DNA of 64,000 bases, taken from the NCBI RefSeq assembly GCF_018691265.1, contig NW_024881322.1:13355489-13419488 (forward strand), written 5' to 3'. The translations under genes and the position numbers were made by a program. Source of the DNA: Tyto alba. Taxonomy: Eukaryota; Chordata; Aves; Strigiformes; Tytonidae. Position 1 is the first letter of the stretch; each line of letters starts with the position of its first letter. Below are positions 12,711 through 25,989 of this stretch, piece by piece. A model generated the notes under the pieces. The model was not told where the DNA came from, did not search any database, and was given only the letters and a program-made list of their open reading frames with translations.

Positions 12711-12734
12711 TCGGAGGGGGGAAGTGTGTTTTGT

Positions 12735-12890
12735 GTTTTTGTTTTTTTTTTTTTTTTTTTGTTTTTTTTTTTTGTTGTTGTTTTTTGTTTTGTTTTGTTT
12801 TGTTTTGTTTTGTTTGTTTGGGGTTTTTTTGTTTGTTTGTTTGGGGTTTTTTTGTGTTTTTTTTTTTTTTTTCTTTTTCATTTTTTGTTG
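12735..12890. repeat. T-rich (GTTTT)n simple repeat
   Basis: About 155 bases made almost only of T with spaced G, including a perfect GTTTT pentamer run near 12787-12815 and later GTTT units. It lies directly upstream of the minus-strand promoter. Several open frames across it encode only F/C/V/L low complexity and are not genes. Confidence 0.9.
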
Positions 12891-12929
12891 TGGTTGGTTA
12901 TTTTGGGGGGGAGGAAGAGTGTGGTGGGT

Positions 12930-15900
12930 ATGGTGGCGCTGCCTTACAAACCATGCCATGGGCAGAGGCGAGGCTGGGCCCCACAGGCCGGGGGTGACAC
13001 ACCCCAGTCCCAGTCAGGCTTTCCTTCTGTCCTTCTTTTCTAAGACGCATCCCTGTGATTCCCTCGGGCAGACCTTTGTAACACCCATCTGGGATGAGAC
13101 TAAAGGCAGCCGCCCTGTTTGCAAGGGTTTGGATGTGGTGGAATCAGGGAGCCGCTTGCAGCGCACCCGCGGCAGCTGCCATGTTGCACCAGGACAAGGC
13201 CCATTTATGGGCGCCCATCTGAGCTGCACCTGGTCGAGCACAGCTCCGGTTTCTGTTAGATCCTCTGGTGAGCTGCTGCATTTTTCTCTTTTAAAACTTT
13301 AAAACATCACTTGAACCCAAATTACTTTCTTTATGTGTTAAAAATATAACCAAATCTAAAAAGCAATAGCCAGTACTTTTCATCACTTCGGTTTTGCCAT
13401 TGGTGCTATCCCAAATCTAAGGTGGAGCTACAGTGTTAATGTACCCAGTCTCTACCCTTAGGATCAAAGGCGAGAATCTAAAAATGTGCAGGTCAGCTTT
13501 GGCAATAAAAAAGAAATCTTAGAATATTATACTGAAAGACCATAAGGCCATACAATTAAAGTTAATTGCAGAGAGTATTACCTTGCATGTGAAAATCATG
13601 TATATTGGTTCCATACCTTTAGAAAATAATTGGCAGAATTTCAGCTGAGAGGAGCTAGAACTGTCCTTTAAAATCACACTGAGAGGTAGACACCAGGGTG
13701 AGAAAGAGCGCTATGAAAGTTAAAAGTGTCAGTACAAGAACATATGAATATAACTATCATAAATACATTTAATTTGAAAATGACATAAGAAAACCTCTTT
13801 TTTTGGTCTGTTACCAGATGTCTATGGACTGTCAGGGTACCACTGTGATGGAGTGTGTAAATGTCATCCTGGCCACATCAGCCAAGGGATATCTACAGAG
13901 AAGGAGATGTTTGGCTGCTTTCGTACAAAATACTGCTGAGAGCTCACCTGGATATAACAGTAAATTTTGAAGACATCTTTGTTGCAAAAAAAGAGAAATT
14001 CAAACTGGAAAGGGGCAAAGGACCACTAAAAGGATCACAGAAATTTAGGATCTGTTCTATTGGAGGAGACGGAAAAAGAAGAGGCCTTGGCTTCCTCAGT
14101 CTAGAAATAAAAAAGAGCCGAAGAAGAACAGCTATTAAAGTAAAAGGTATGAGATCAAATAGTTATCATCTACTTTCAGTGCATTTAGGCTGGAAATTAG
14201 TAGATTCCCATGTGTCAGACGTGTGGTCCTCAGAAAAACCTTGCTGGCAAGAAATTTAACTGATTTCAAGGTGAGACTTAATAAACTTATATAAGAGATT
14301 GTAAGATATGTTTGCTGACCCAGAGAACCCATTCCAGTCCCATTCTGACCTTCTTGAATCTGTTCAAATCAGTGAAAAAAAATACCATTGCTGTCAATGG
14401 AGCCAGGATTTGTCCTGTAATATGTAATGCACAAGCTATCTTATCTGGTACTTGGAGACTGTGTATATCTAGTGGAAGGAAACTTTGTCCGATAAGTTTT
14501 TTTTCCCACTTTCAAAAAAACCCCCAAAACTGCATAGGGATTTGGGGTTTCAGGGTTGGTTTTCTTATTTGTTTGTTTGGGTTTTTCTTTGTCCTCGACG
14601 GAGACATTTTGTGGCACTTTTTAAACTGGAATGAACATTAATAACTGACTTTATAAATACCAAGAAAAACAGAGTGTAAGGAAAAGGATGGCTGATCTTG
14701 TAAACTTTGCTATTACAACAGCTAACAGTGCACATTTGTTACAAGCAGAGCAGTCAAGGAACAGCTGTTCTTGTTTTCATTGCACATAGAATAAGTGGTA
14801 TAAACAATGTGATTTACTTATAGTGTGCTACTTATTTCTGGCAGAAACGTGCAAAACATTTTTTTCTTGTTGAGAATTAAGGTTTGAAGTCAATCTGCTC
14901 TGATTATGGGTTTTTATTGTGTCAGGAAAATTTAATACATTGGCATCTGATTCCGCCACCCCCTCCCACACACACCATCCAAAAGTGCTGAAAGCCATCA
15001 AGAAGCAATGACGTCAATGGGTTTTAAAAGCTTTCAGCACCTCCCGCAAAGCACTCAGCATCCAACAGAGTCAGGCCTGAGAACATCCCAGTCAACCTTT
15101 GGAGATAAAAAGCTTAAGCGTAGTTCAGCATAAGTGGAAAATACAGCACTGCCTAAGGGAAGTAAATGTTCTGCCCTAACCTTAAAAACTACTCTTTCTC
15201 ACTGTCTGCCAGCATGTAAATCTGAAGTTTGGGTTAAGTCAGTTGTACAAGAGGGAGAGGTTTGGGATCCCTGGTGAGATTATGAATGCTTTGAAGCTTA
15301 GGTAGAGCATTTTGGCTCTGATCCATCTCAAGTGATAGGCCAGCTCTACAGTATTATTTAGTTTTAACTTGGTTCACCAAAACTTGCAATCTTCCTGAAT
15401 CTTTTAAAATAAAGATTTTAGCCATACCATGGTGCTTTTAATGTTCATGGTGCCTACTTTAATGCAGAGCTTCCAGCTGATGGATATTCTGCAGGACACT
15501 TCTACAGGATGCTGACACCCCCATCTAGCTTTCTAAAATTCAAGTCTGTCACGCGTTTCTGATTTATCTTTTGCCCCAGAAATCAGAATTATCATTGAAA
15601 CTTAGACCTTGACCAACATTGAGGTTCTAAATACTGCTAGAATTTTTATCTCTTGCTTTAACACACTTTCTCCCTGACTACTGTGAAACATAACAAGCAG
15701 CAAGTATCAATGCCATTTGGTAGAGATTATTGTATTTCAGTCTCCAAGAGCTCTCCATTGTTTTCAAGTAGGACTGACTCATCCAACAAAATATTCAGCT
15801 GGGTTATCTCTCGCCACTCTTGCCACCACTTATTCAGTAAAAAAAAAAAAACATAAACAGTGTTGTCTGTAAGTTAATAGCATTTAAAAACACTATGCTG

Positions 15901-17228
15901 GATAAAACATAGCTAATATTGTTGTCAGAACAATAGAAGTTCAAAGGCTTTCCTCTTTCTCTTTGTTTGTTTATAGAAGTAAACTTGTAAAGGCTTTTTT
16001 TTTCTTTCCATCAAAAAATTATTTCTGTGAAGATGCTTTCAGTTTGTACCATACCTTCCATAAATATAAACTTGAATATGTTCAGTAACTTTGTCCTTTA
16101 AAAAAGATCTCATTTCACCTGCTAGCATTATATTGTTTTGCAGTTGTTTACTTTTTTCCTCTGTATCCACCTCTAAAATTTATTTATCACACTTCTTCCT
16201 GAAATAAGTATCAGAACAAGGACTATAAAAACCATTTCAATTATGTATATATTTTTAAATCAAATAACATGCTTTAATGACTTGAAGCTAAATAAACCAT
16301 GCTCATATGCAAATCTTCATAGGATAATCATTAACAAGGATAAATAAATATCTTTTTGTTAAACATAGTAGTACCATATGAACATCACAGTAACTGCCTT
16401 CTCCAATTGGTGCTAAAGATTACTCCTGTGTCTTTTGTAATATCACCAAAACGGCAAGGTGAGAGATGGAAGTATACATTACCACTATGTCCTACCACTG
16501 CAGCGTATTTAAATTAAATCTAAATGATCAGCTATTTTTATAAAAATGAGAGTGGTAATAATATCAGAAAGATTATTATAAATTCATTAAAATAGTTATC
16601 TGTGTTCTCTGACATTTAAAGACTTTTCCAAATTATAGTGAATTATTTTTAAATCCTTCAGGAATAACATTTCCCATAGTCTTTTCTTTCTTCCTCTGAC
16701 CCTCACTCCCTGTCTGTGTTTCTTCTGCTCCCTCTCTTCATCTTCACTGTCAGGCAGTCTTTATTGAAAGATACCTTCTTGTGCTGTGTAGAGCACACAG
16801 AGAAGATGAAAAAATGTGAAGAACAGTAAACAACATAAAGCCAGTACAATTATCCATTTATTAAAGATAAACAAGGGCTATATATAAGGGGAGAGGTAGT
16901 AAGGGACCCTCTTAAAAATCTTAAAGATAAAAATATAAAAGGCCAAGTAGAAGAGGAGCAAGTCTGAAATTGAAAAATTATTATCCTACAAGAAAATTTC
17001 ATAGATCTATAGATTATGAAGCCAGACGGGAATAGCACTGTGATTTAATCTGAACTCCTCCCTAATGTGGGCCATGAGATTTACTTGAATTAATTCCTCT
17101 TTGTACCATTTTTTTAAAAGAAAGCATACCTTGACATAACATTTCCAATTACACAGAACTCCCTGCACTTCTGATAAGTCATTTCAAGGGCGGTTCCACT
17201 CACTGCTAGAAAAATAAAAACCACAAAA
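12930..17228. other. Intergenic DNA upstream of the minus-strand gene
   Basis: GC content falls off from the CpG island by about 13300. No gene recognised. An acceptor-like site before 13818 opens two overlapping short frames (see findings). An AC-rich patch lies near 14950-14980 and an A run near 15840. A CT-rich patch is at about 16680-16750. Confidence 0.55.
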
Positions 17229-17234
17229 GAAATG

Positions 17235-17700
17235 GCCTACTGTGTCAGAACTAGCCATCTAGCCCAGTGCTTGGTCCTCGACAGTGGCGATAAGAGGCTA
17301 TTTGGGGAAAGCAAGAACCTCTGAGCTCCACTCCCCTTGTCTTCCTCCAGCACCTACTGGCATGCAATTAGGGGTGTTAGAAGGCACTTCCCTGACCGCT
17401 CCTTCTAGTATCTGTTAATGAACCTGCTGTTGATGAATTTGTTTCTTTTGGACCTGCTGATACCTCTTGGCTCCACAATCTCTTGAGGCAATGAAGCCCG
17501 GAAGTTCTCTGCCTGCTGCTTAAAGAAGTTCTTTTTTTCCTGTTTTAAATTGCTCTGCTATGGCTCTCCAGCCAGTTTTGATAAGCGCCCCTTAGTTCTA
17601 ATATTGCAGGACTTGGTATATTAGGGGTTTTGCTTATCCCTATGGCAAATTTAAATATGTCTTAACTTCAGCTTTGAGCCACTCCATTATGTCCACTATG
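17235..17700 (-). mobile_element. Ancient CR1-type LINE 3' region, antisense
   Basis: Contains the antisense hallmarks of old sauropsid CR1 3' regions: CATCTAGCCCAGTGCTTGG and a GACAGTGGC block near the start, then the CTTGAGGCAATGAAG / AAGAAGTTCTT block (antisense of the 'aagaacttct...attgcc' coding end). It is highly diverged and has no open frame. From established knowledge, this is an old LINE relic common in bird, crocodile and turtle genomes. Boundaries are approximate. Confidence 0.6.
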
Positions 17701-17759
17701 GCACCATCTCCCAGCAACTTTGGAAGGTTCTGTATAAAAAGATTTCTGTTCCCCACGTG

Positions 17760-20700
17760 AGTACTCATAGCCTAACATGAAATCACTTTTTAGTTATTTG
17801 TTAAGTTAAATAGAAAGATGCCACTGATTCTTTCACAAAAAATGATTTACATCCTACAAATAATTTTTGTGACTGTTGTCTTCTATACCTCCAATGTGTT
17901 ACTTTCCTTCTTAATTCCACCTAATGGGACAAGACTCTGTTAATGTTAAACTAATGCAAGATACTCACCCCTCTTGCATTTATTTTATTATTGTGAATAA
18001 CTCTACCATTTCCAGCTGTCATTCCATTCTTAGGAGTTCTGCTTCTTAACAGAATGAAAACACTCCTTATCTTTAATTCTTCTAACACTGACTTACGTTT
18101 TTTAATTTACAGTTTACAGTCTACAGTTTACAGTTACTGACACTGATTTTGTTCTCTTTGAATCAAGATATAAAAATTCAAGTCTATATATATAAGCCTA
18201 TAATGGATGCTTTCACGTCTTCCTCAAGGATATTTTGTGTTTTGTTGTCTCATTGTAGAGTCCTCACTATTCTTTTAAGAATTTTGACTTCCCATTTATA
18301 TGCTCCTCCTAGCTGGTTATTCATTAGTTTCATCTTTTTAAAGCACCATTAGTGTTTGTTTTTAGTAAGATCCATATTCCATTGCCAAACATAAATATAA
18401 TTTGAGTAATGAGCATATTCATCACAGAAAGCACTCAGATTTGATTTAATTTAAAATTAATTAAAATGTAAAATGTTTAGAACTGTCTTAAGGTAATGTT
18501 TGGTCTTAGGTTTTGTTAGCTTTTAGCAATTGGACTTCCTTCATATGTATTGAGAACTGCTGCTTATCTTTGTACATGTAACCAATTCTTAAAATAAAAT
18601 ACATATTTAGGTAGGACCCCAGATGTTGATTGTAGGATTTTATAGTTTTATTAACATTTCTGGAATCTGAAACTGAAAATTCAGTATCCCAATTTCTAAA
18701 ACTTCAGTCTGGGTTAAGATAATTTTTACGAATTATCTGTTTTACAATGTGACTTTAATAGAACTGTTTACCATGTTCATTATGATCAACTGTTTATCAT
18801 GTACGTTACTGACATAATTAAGACCTTGTCACTACCGAATTATTGAGACACTTCTGTCTGTATTCTTGTTATAGGTTGCACCAGCAAGAGAATCCTGGTT
18901 CCCAAGGTGATTGGTGCAGAGTGTCTTGAGGCCAATTTTTAGTACCTGAAATGACGTGAAGATAGTTTCCCTGTCTGTCAGGTGGGTGTCTTACATTATA
19001 CCGAGATTTTTCATGTCCAGGAAGGAGGCATGAAGGAACATGGGAAGGCACAAAGCCTTCTGGGGTAGTGCCAGAGGACTGTCTCAGGAGGAAGGAACCA
19101 CACTTGATGGGGTCTGCCGTGGTATTATCAGTTCGTAGCAGACCCTGGAGCGAAGTGTCACAGAGGGCACTGGTTTCCTCACTACAGAGGGGAACCCGGC
19201 TGTGAACAGCCGCATGCACGGTTTTGGTGATCAGGGCAATGGGACACTGGAGATAAAGAGTGACCCAAGCTGGCAGTATGGACCCACACACAGAATAATT
19301 TTGTGCTCCTGTGGTCTTTCTATATACAGGTGATATTACTCAGGTGTTTTGCTACTGTTTTCCTTAGTCTGTTAGAAATCTGCATGAATCTCAGTAATAT
19401 ACTGCTGCTTTCACTCATACCCACCACAGCTGCTTCCAGATATTGAACCTGGGTAACCAGAAGACAAGGTAGTAGAAAGTTTCTCAACAGCTGTGTGGTG
19501 TGTGTTTCCTTTTAAAGATCACCTATTTGAATACCATCTAAACTGCAGTTACCTGAACTGACACATCATAAAAATCTCTCTTTTCTGAATCTTAGTGACA
19601 TTCCTCTAGATAAACTGTATTATGGTGTTCACAGACACACATAATTGGTCTACTTGTATTTCAATTTAAAGAAAAAGGAAGTTTAGGGATACAATAGAAC
19701 GAAATTAATATGACATAAGCCATTCTTCTTTTAATCTGAAATTCCATGTCTGATGAAATCTTTTCCATTGTTAGTTAAGAGGTGTTCATTAGAAGGGTCA
19801 GCAGTAGAAACATTTGTTCAAGTACTTTAGAGAAGAATTTTGCAAAAACAGTGAAGGAACAGATTTCTACCTAAATAGCAAAATTTTAATTGAATACAAT
19901 CTTGAAGAAAATGTAATATGGTATATTTATATATATAGTGGATAGGTGAGTTGTCACTGGAATATGAAGTGTCTCTATATTTGGCTTGGGCTGCTGTTGT
20001 GAAGACACAGTAAATCAGTTTGTTTATGCCACATCTTCTCACTGTTAAAGATTTGGAGTTCTTTTGGAAGTCTTTTCCTCCTGAAACAAAAGCGGTATCC
20101 TTTTTGAACTTGTCATATGTTGTATGATTTCAAGGTGAAAAAACTATAGATCATGTCTTTTTCAAAATAACACTTTCCCTCCACACACCAGAAAAAAGCC
20201 CCTATAAAGTAATATTTTCAGAAGCAGCTGCTTATCCCTGATGCCAGTGAAGTTGATAGGAGTCTTATTATTGATTTCAGTAGGAAAAGATTTAGACTAA
20301 CATTTTATGCTTTTGAAAATATCAACCATTATTCTTCAAATACTTAATATATAAGAAATAAATATTTTATATATTGGCATACAGACACAGAAAAGTCCAT
20401 TTTCTTTACAGCAGTGTTATATCTTGCCTTTGACTCTCAGGAGTCAAATCACCAAAGCCTAGTAAAGCTCTCTCCTATTCCTTTTCTTCACAAGTGTTAC
20501 TTCTGATAATTATTTTCCCTCACTTCTTCTGATGTGCTCTGTTACTGAAAGTTTTTAATGGAGTCAATGTTAAATAGATCATTGGAAAATCTATTTTGTA
20601 TTTACAGTGAAAAACACTTTTCTTCTTCTTCTTGACATATGCTTAACCTCAAGGAAAAACACTTAGCTTTCCACTTACTTAAATAGTGTACATAACATAC

Positions 20701-21027
20701 AGGAAATGATTGATGAGGTTATCAGAGTTCCTACCTCAGGAATAGTCTATGCTTTCCATGCATAATATTCTAGTTATAACCATAGAGCATATTACACTAA
20801 CATTCTGAAGTGAATTTCAACTTTGCCATCTTTGTATGTATATTTTGTAATACTGCTTAACTGAGATCCAGAGAGTGGAAGGAAGGAAAGAACTGAAAAT
20901 GTGAAAAGGGAGGAGAATAAATAAAATAAATGAAGCCACGATTAGACTCCTGCTAAGCAGATAGCTCCTGATACTGCCATTTGACAGATGTGACATAAAA
21001 TTCTAGTTCTGCTAAATTGAATAAGGC
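17760..21027. other. AT-rich intergenic DNA
   Basis: No gene recognised. It contains a small tandem array of a TACAGTT-type unit (about 18108-18136). A 140-codon minus-strand open frame at 18869-19291 overlaps a long open plus frame in the same DNA, has no recognisable domain, and is not called as a gene (see findings). Confidence 0.55.
18108..18136. repeat. Short tandem repeat, TACAGTT-type unit
   Basis: About four imperfect copies of a 7-base unit (TTTACAG / TCTACAG) in a row. Minor microsatellite. Confidence 0.7.
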
Positions 21028-22100
21028 TGTCATGGTTTGGGCCTGGTCAGCAGCCAACCACCACGCAGCGACTCTCTCTCCCTTCTCTTCTGGCAATAAC
21101 AAGGGACAGAGAGCCAGGCTTGGGGTTCGAGATGGGACTGGGATGGGGAAAAAATCCCCCTTTATGGTCACGAGCAAAAGGCAGACTTCTTAGGGGAAGA
21201 AAAAAAAGAACATACATTTATTACAGACACTAACAACACGTAACAGAGTAGGACAGTGAGAAGCATTGCCACATCTTGAGAATACCTTCCCCCCACCCCT
21301 CCCTTCTTCCCGGGCTCAGTTCTGCTCCCGATATCTCTACCTCCTCCCTGAGTGGCGCAGGGGCAGGGAATGGGGGGTGCAGTCAGTGCTGCCACTTCCT
21401 TTATCTTCGGTGGGGGGAGCTTCTGGAACTTATTCCCCCTGCTCCATCATGGTCCCCCTCTCACAGGAGACAGTCCTCCACAAACTTTCTCCAATGTGAG
21501 TTCCTCCCATGGGCCGCAGCGTTCCCCACACTGCTCCATCATGGGACACCAACTTTCTCCAACTGGATTCCCTCCCACGGCTGCAGCCCTTCCCGAGCTG
21601 CTCTGGTGTGGGACACCCCCGCATGCTGCAATCCTCCCAGCACTGAATTACAGCAGCGGGGCTGCCTTTTCCCACTAGACCCCGGCCTTCTTCAGTCACA
21701 GCACCTTGATCAACCAGACAGAAGCCACAGGCCATAAATCAATGTCTGCTCCACCGTAGATCTCCATGGGTGGCAGGGGGGGGCCGCCCTGCCGTCTCCC
21801 CACAGGATACAGGGGGGTCTCTGCTCCGGCACACCTCCCCCCTCCTTTCTTCCTCCGTTCCTCCACTGACCTTGGTGTTCATGCAGCTGCAGCAACTCCT
21901 CCTCACCAGTCCCACTGCCCGTCACCACGTCCCTTCTTAAATACGTTATCGCAGAGGCGCAGCCGATTGGCTCAATTTCCCAAACAGAAGTGGAGCTGAC
22001 TTGGAGCTGGGGGAGCTTCAAGAAGCTTCTCACAGGGGGCCGCCCCGATAGCCCCCTCCCCTGCCACCAAAAATCTCCACCACTCACTCAACCCAGGACA
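21028..22100 (-). mobile_element. Solo LTR of an endogenous retrovirus, about 1.07 kb
   Basis: On the minus strand the element begins TGTCCTGGGTTGAG and ends CCAAACCATGACA, giving the TG...CA ends expected of an LTR. Minus-strand promoter and poly(A) signals are in the right order: a TATA-like TATTTAAG at 21936-21943 and AATAAA at 21217-21222. Flanks are AAGGC (left) and AAGGG (right), four of five bases alike, fitting a decayed 5-bp target duplication as known for ERVL-type elements. No internal gag-pol-env sequence is next to it, so it is a solo LTR. A diverged relative lies at 45358-46343 in the same orientation. Open frames inside are not genes. Confidence 0.8.
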
Positions 22101-23790
22101 AAGGGTTTTGCTGTTCATCAAAAAGGGTTTAAGACTTCACCCAAATATTCCATATTCCCTGTTAAACAGATGATTGAAACATTCAGTAGGTATGAAATTA
22201 GAGTCACATAGCTGGTTATAACAGGAAAAAAAATAAAGTCCATGTATTTTCTGGTGATGTAAATTTGCCTTAATTCCCAGTTATTACAGCATAACTGAAC
22301 CAGCTTAATTTGGGTACAGATCCTGCAATTTCATTCATGAGAGAAATCCAGTTAACTTTCCTGCAGCCCAAAACTTTAAATTAAATGTGTTACAAGCCTG
22401 TACAGCACCTCTAACTGGTACTACCACCGTACCAAGATGCTACACTGTTTGAGCAGAGGTGCTGAATGGATCCTGGCCAGCAGAATAAACCCTTGATTGT
22501 CTCAATGAGCTCCCCTTTCCTCCCAGTTGTGTATGACATCCACACAAATATTCATTTACATTTCAGACCCTTTTTACACTCACTTTATTGCCATTGGCCC
22601 TTTTAATCACAAATTCCAGTACCTGTGAGACAACCTCTCCATTTACTAAAAGCGCAATCTTCACCATGTGTTCTGTTTTCTGATGCACTAATCATAACCC
22701 AGCTTAGAAAAAGCCTCTTAAAACCAGCTATTTCTTTCATTACATCTCTAGCTGCGTGTATCATCGCGCTTCTTTGCACACGTCTTCCTTGCCATCTCTT
22801 CCCATCCTCTTACATCCCCTCAGGATTTGACCCGAGACCACATAGCTGAAGTCTGACAGTTCACCCTGGGACAATCCTTGATTATGAAGCAATGTCAGAG
22901 TCAAAATCCAAGTCCCTGGGGTGCAGGATAGTGCCTGTAAGTGGTGCCTGAGGTAATGATATACAGACTATTTAAGTATCTCCTCTTGCCTCCCTCTACC
23001 TTGGAGTGGAATACCTTTTTAGTCAAATACAATCTTCAGTGAGTTTTATTTTGATGTGGGAAACATACCTAGCTCTGGTAACGTATCAGCAGATTTCAGA
23101 AAATTCAAATATAATGCTGTTGAAGTCATGTTATCCAAAAGGTGTGGATTTAAAAAATGCTGTACAATCCACCAACCTCTGACACAGAAACAAAACTAAT
23201 GAAACGTTAACAGTGCTGCTGAAGTCAGTGGTCCCTACTAAGGAAGTGATTCACCTCCAAAGGTTTTAAAAGATAGGAGTGTTTCATAGAAAAAAAGGCC
23301 ACACGGCTTTTATACATAGCATTCCTACAGCATGTGGTTATAGTATGAAAATATTAACGAGATGATCGCTCTTGACAATCAGTGTGGATAAATACAGCTG
23401 CCACACGACAATAATAGGATGATATCCTCCCAAAAAGACATTTTTTGAATTTGAAATAAATTCTTTCCATTCTTCTCATTCTTTAGCCCCCAAGAAGGTA
23501 TTTTGTGGATAATAACACTTTTATGAGCTGTTGGGTCGGATATTGAAGGGATCTACCCATTGCATGCTAAGTGTGCACACCAGCAGCAGAATGCCAGTCC
23601 TCACTTTCCCACTTCATTTAAGTCGATTTTCAGTACAGTGCTAAGAAGCAGCCTCAGTTTTATCTGTGCCTGGATTGCTGTCAGCAGTGATAGTGACAGG
23701 TAACTAGCAACAGTTCTCCTCAGTGCACACTTCCAAGCCAGAAAATACCCATAGTGCTTGAAAACTGTTACCATCTGTTTGCTTCATGCA
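22101..23790. other. Intergenic DNA, nothing recognised
   Basis: No gene, LTR or LINE recognised on either strand. Composition is ordinary for this window. Confidence 0.5.
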
Positions 23791-23794
23791 GCAG

Positions 23795-23935
23795 CCATGA
23801 GGAGCAACTTCCCCTTTTTCAAGAGGGGAAAGTGAGGCAAAGAGCAATAGCAACTCATTTTAAGCAATTCAAAAAGAAGATCTCTGTCTCCTGAATCCCA
23901 GCCTTATGCTTTGGCTACAGGACAGCCCTTCCGCC
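23795..23935 (-). mobile_element. MIR-like ancient SINE, antisense
   Basis: The order of blocks AGAGGGGAAAGTGAGGCAAAG, a degraded middle, then CTCCTGAATCCCAGCCTTATG and GGCTACAGGACA follows an antisense MIR-type consensus (tail first, tRNA-derived head last). It is strongly diverged. From established knowledge, such tRNA-derived relics are old amniote repeats and sometimes become regulatory elements. Confidence 0.5.
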
Positions 23936-24789
23936 CTTGATGGCCTGCCTCACGTAATGCCTTTTTCCATTAAGCAAATATTGATTTTGTTCTCCTGCTT
24001 GAAAACAGAATAGAAATTAACATGGCTCTTTTTGGTTACTTCATTGTTTGTGAATCACTTGGGAGTAGTATTTATTAGATAACTGCTGTTGCTCATCCAA
24101 TGGGTACTCACAACCTTTTTTTCCCATGGTATGTGTTAAACAGCAGCTATTAAGAATGCTCCTCTGTGACAAAGTGCCAGGCTTTCCCTTTAACTATTTA
24201 ACATCATGCAGATAGTCCAGCCCCCAACATATAAAAGAGGGGATATGATTTAGAGGAAACAGGACAGGGGCACTGAAAGATCTTGTTATTTATTTTATGA
24301 GCATCTGGCACCTTATTATAATTAGCCATTTATACTGTGGTGGTGACAATAGCATTCTACTTATTTTTGAACACAGATGAGATGATATAATTTCTGTCTG
24401 AGAGAACAGACATCTAAATCAACACAAGATCTCATTTGAATTCTGTCTAATCCCTTGAAGTAGCTGGGATTAGTAAAAGATGGGGAGGATCAAAGGGTAA
24501 TAGGAAAAGATGCAAGTGAACTGCCATGATGAGAGTTGGTGGTGGCAGGCACAGCACACTGGGATTTTGGAGGTTTACTAATACATCTAGCACTAGTCCT
24601 GAGGGATCAGTATACAGATCTCTGACAAGTCATACATAACATGTTACTTCAGAGCTTAGTCAGAAGGGGGGCAAAATTACTGGAGTAACAAGCCTAACTA
24701 TTATTTCCTAAGGCAATCTCTATAAGCAAACATGATTGAGATGGCAGAAGAGGAAAGTCATGGGAGCTGACTGCTATCCTGTGATATGC

Positions 24790-24925
24790 CACAGAGACAC
24801 TAAATGATAGGGGAAGAATTGTTTCACTGTTCTATACCTCAGTTTCCCCTTCAATGAAATAGAAGTAATGAAATGTACTGATTGTTGTGAAGTATTTTGA
24901 TATCTAGAGATGAAAAGTCCTAAGA
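24790..24925 (+). mobile_element. MIR/L3-like SINE tail, sense
   Basis: Contains TACCTCAGTTTCCCCTTC, then AATGAAATAGAAGTAATG, then TTGTTGTGAAGTATTTTGA and a GATGAAAAGTCCTAA end. This is the familiar order of an L3/MIR3-type 3' region (cctcagtttcccc, gttgtgaggat, gatgaaaagcgct). The tRNA-like head is not clearly visible. Diverged and non-coding. Confidence 0.55.
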
Positions 24926-25989
24926 ACTTGAGGCTCAATCCAAAGCCCTTTGAAGTCCCCAGAAGGCCCTTGATTCAGCTATCTTAATTTGCATTTGCCT
25001 TAGTCTGCAAGTCACCCACCAGTCTCCCAAAATTTGGAAACGTACCACCCAATGCATTTCTTGAAGATTGAAAAATATATTCTCAAGTAATCATTATCAT
25101 TAGCTTTGCTATTTGACCATTGAGTTTGAATTTACAAAACAGCAGTGCAATATATGCATTTGGATTATTTGTAATATTTTACAAGATCAAGGTGAAAACT
25201 TAGAAGATGGAGAAGGAAAAAACCCAGCATGTTTCCCTGACACCAAAGAACGAACTCTGACAGAAACAAGCTTTTTTTTTTTATCTTTCTTCTCTGAAGA
25301 TAGATGAAAAAGATCAGGAGAAACTATGTCTCATTAGAAGTAAATGCAGTCTGTGGTAATCCATACTAAATTTACCAGGTCGTATCTTCTAAGAAAATAT
25401 TAGGCAGCAAAGGGCAGGTAGTTAGATTGCAAAAAAAAAAAAAAGCTAAAAGTATTTAAAAGTTGGTGTTTAATTTTTTTCAATATAATAAATTAAGTGG
25501 CACAGACTTTCCAGAAGAATTTTAAATCTTTCGGTGTGATAGGTAAGGTGAGAGAAGGTTGTAAGACGAATGACAGTTTTGCTCATTATTCAACAAAGCT
25601 CACAACAAATGAAATGGGTGCCTTCAGAACATACTTTGTTTTCTTTTTTCTGGAGACTAAGCAGCTTCTTTTTTGCTAAAAGAGAAATATTATCTTTATG
25701 AAGAAAATATTTTTCCTAATCAATATTTTTTTAACCTCTGGGTTATTACTTCCTCAAATCTCTTTTTAATTTTTTTTCCTTGAGATGGGTCTGTGTACTT
25801 TAATGAAAAATCTGCAGAACAGACACATGCTATTGTTCACATTAAAGCTTTCAAAGGTTATTAACTGTGATAGGGCATTACTTGTCTTCAGCACATTTTT
25901 CTGTAATGTATCACGTTCTTGGGTTGTATGTGTGTGTATAGATATATAATTGGGAGCGGAAAGAATTAGCTGTTGGCAAAGCAGAAATA

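Larger units (their letters stand above)
12365..12720 (-). promoter_or_regulatory. CpG-island promoter of the minus-strand gene
   Basis: An island with dense CpG dinucleotides stands out sharply from AT-rich surroundings. It contains the Kozak ATG and first donor of the minus-strand exon at 12618-12638. No TATA box is evident upstream of the ATG on the minus strand, so this looks like a dispersed CpG-type promoter. It is bounded on both sides by T/G homopolymer runs (12290-12360 and 12735-12890). A divergent plus-strand transcript from the same island is possible, but no convincing plus-strand first exon is visible. Confidence 0.7.

Noticed and set aside
12683..13302. Phenylalanine-rich plus-strand frames (up to 192 codons)
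   Set aside because: Translation of a T/G simple repeat.
21266..22087. Multiple overlapping ORFs of 70-150 codons
   Set aside because: All fall inside the LTR and have no retroviral protein motifs.
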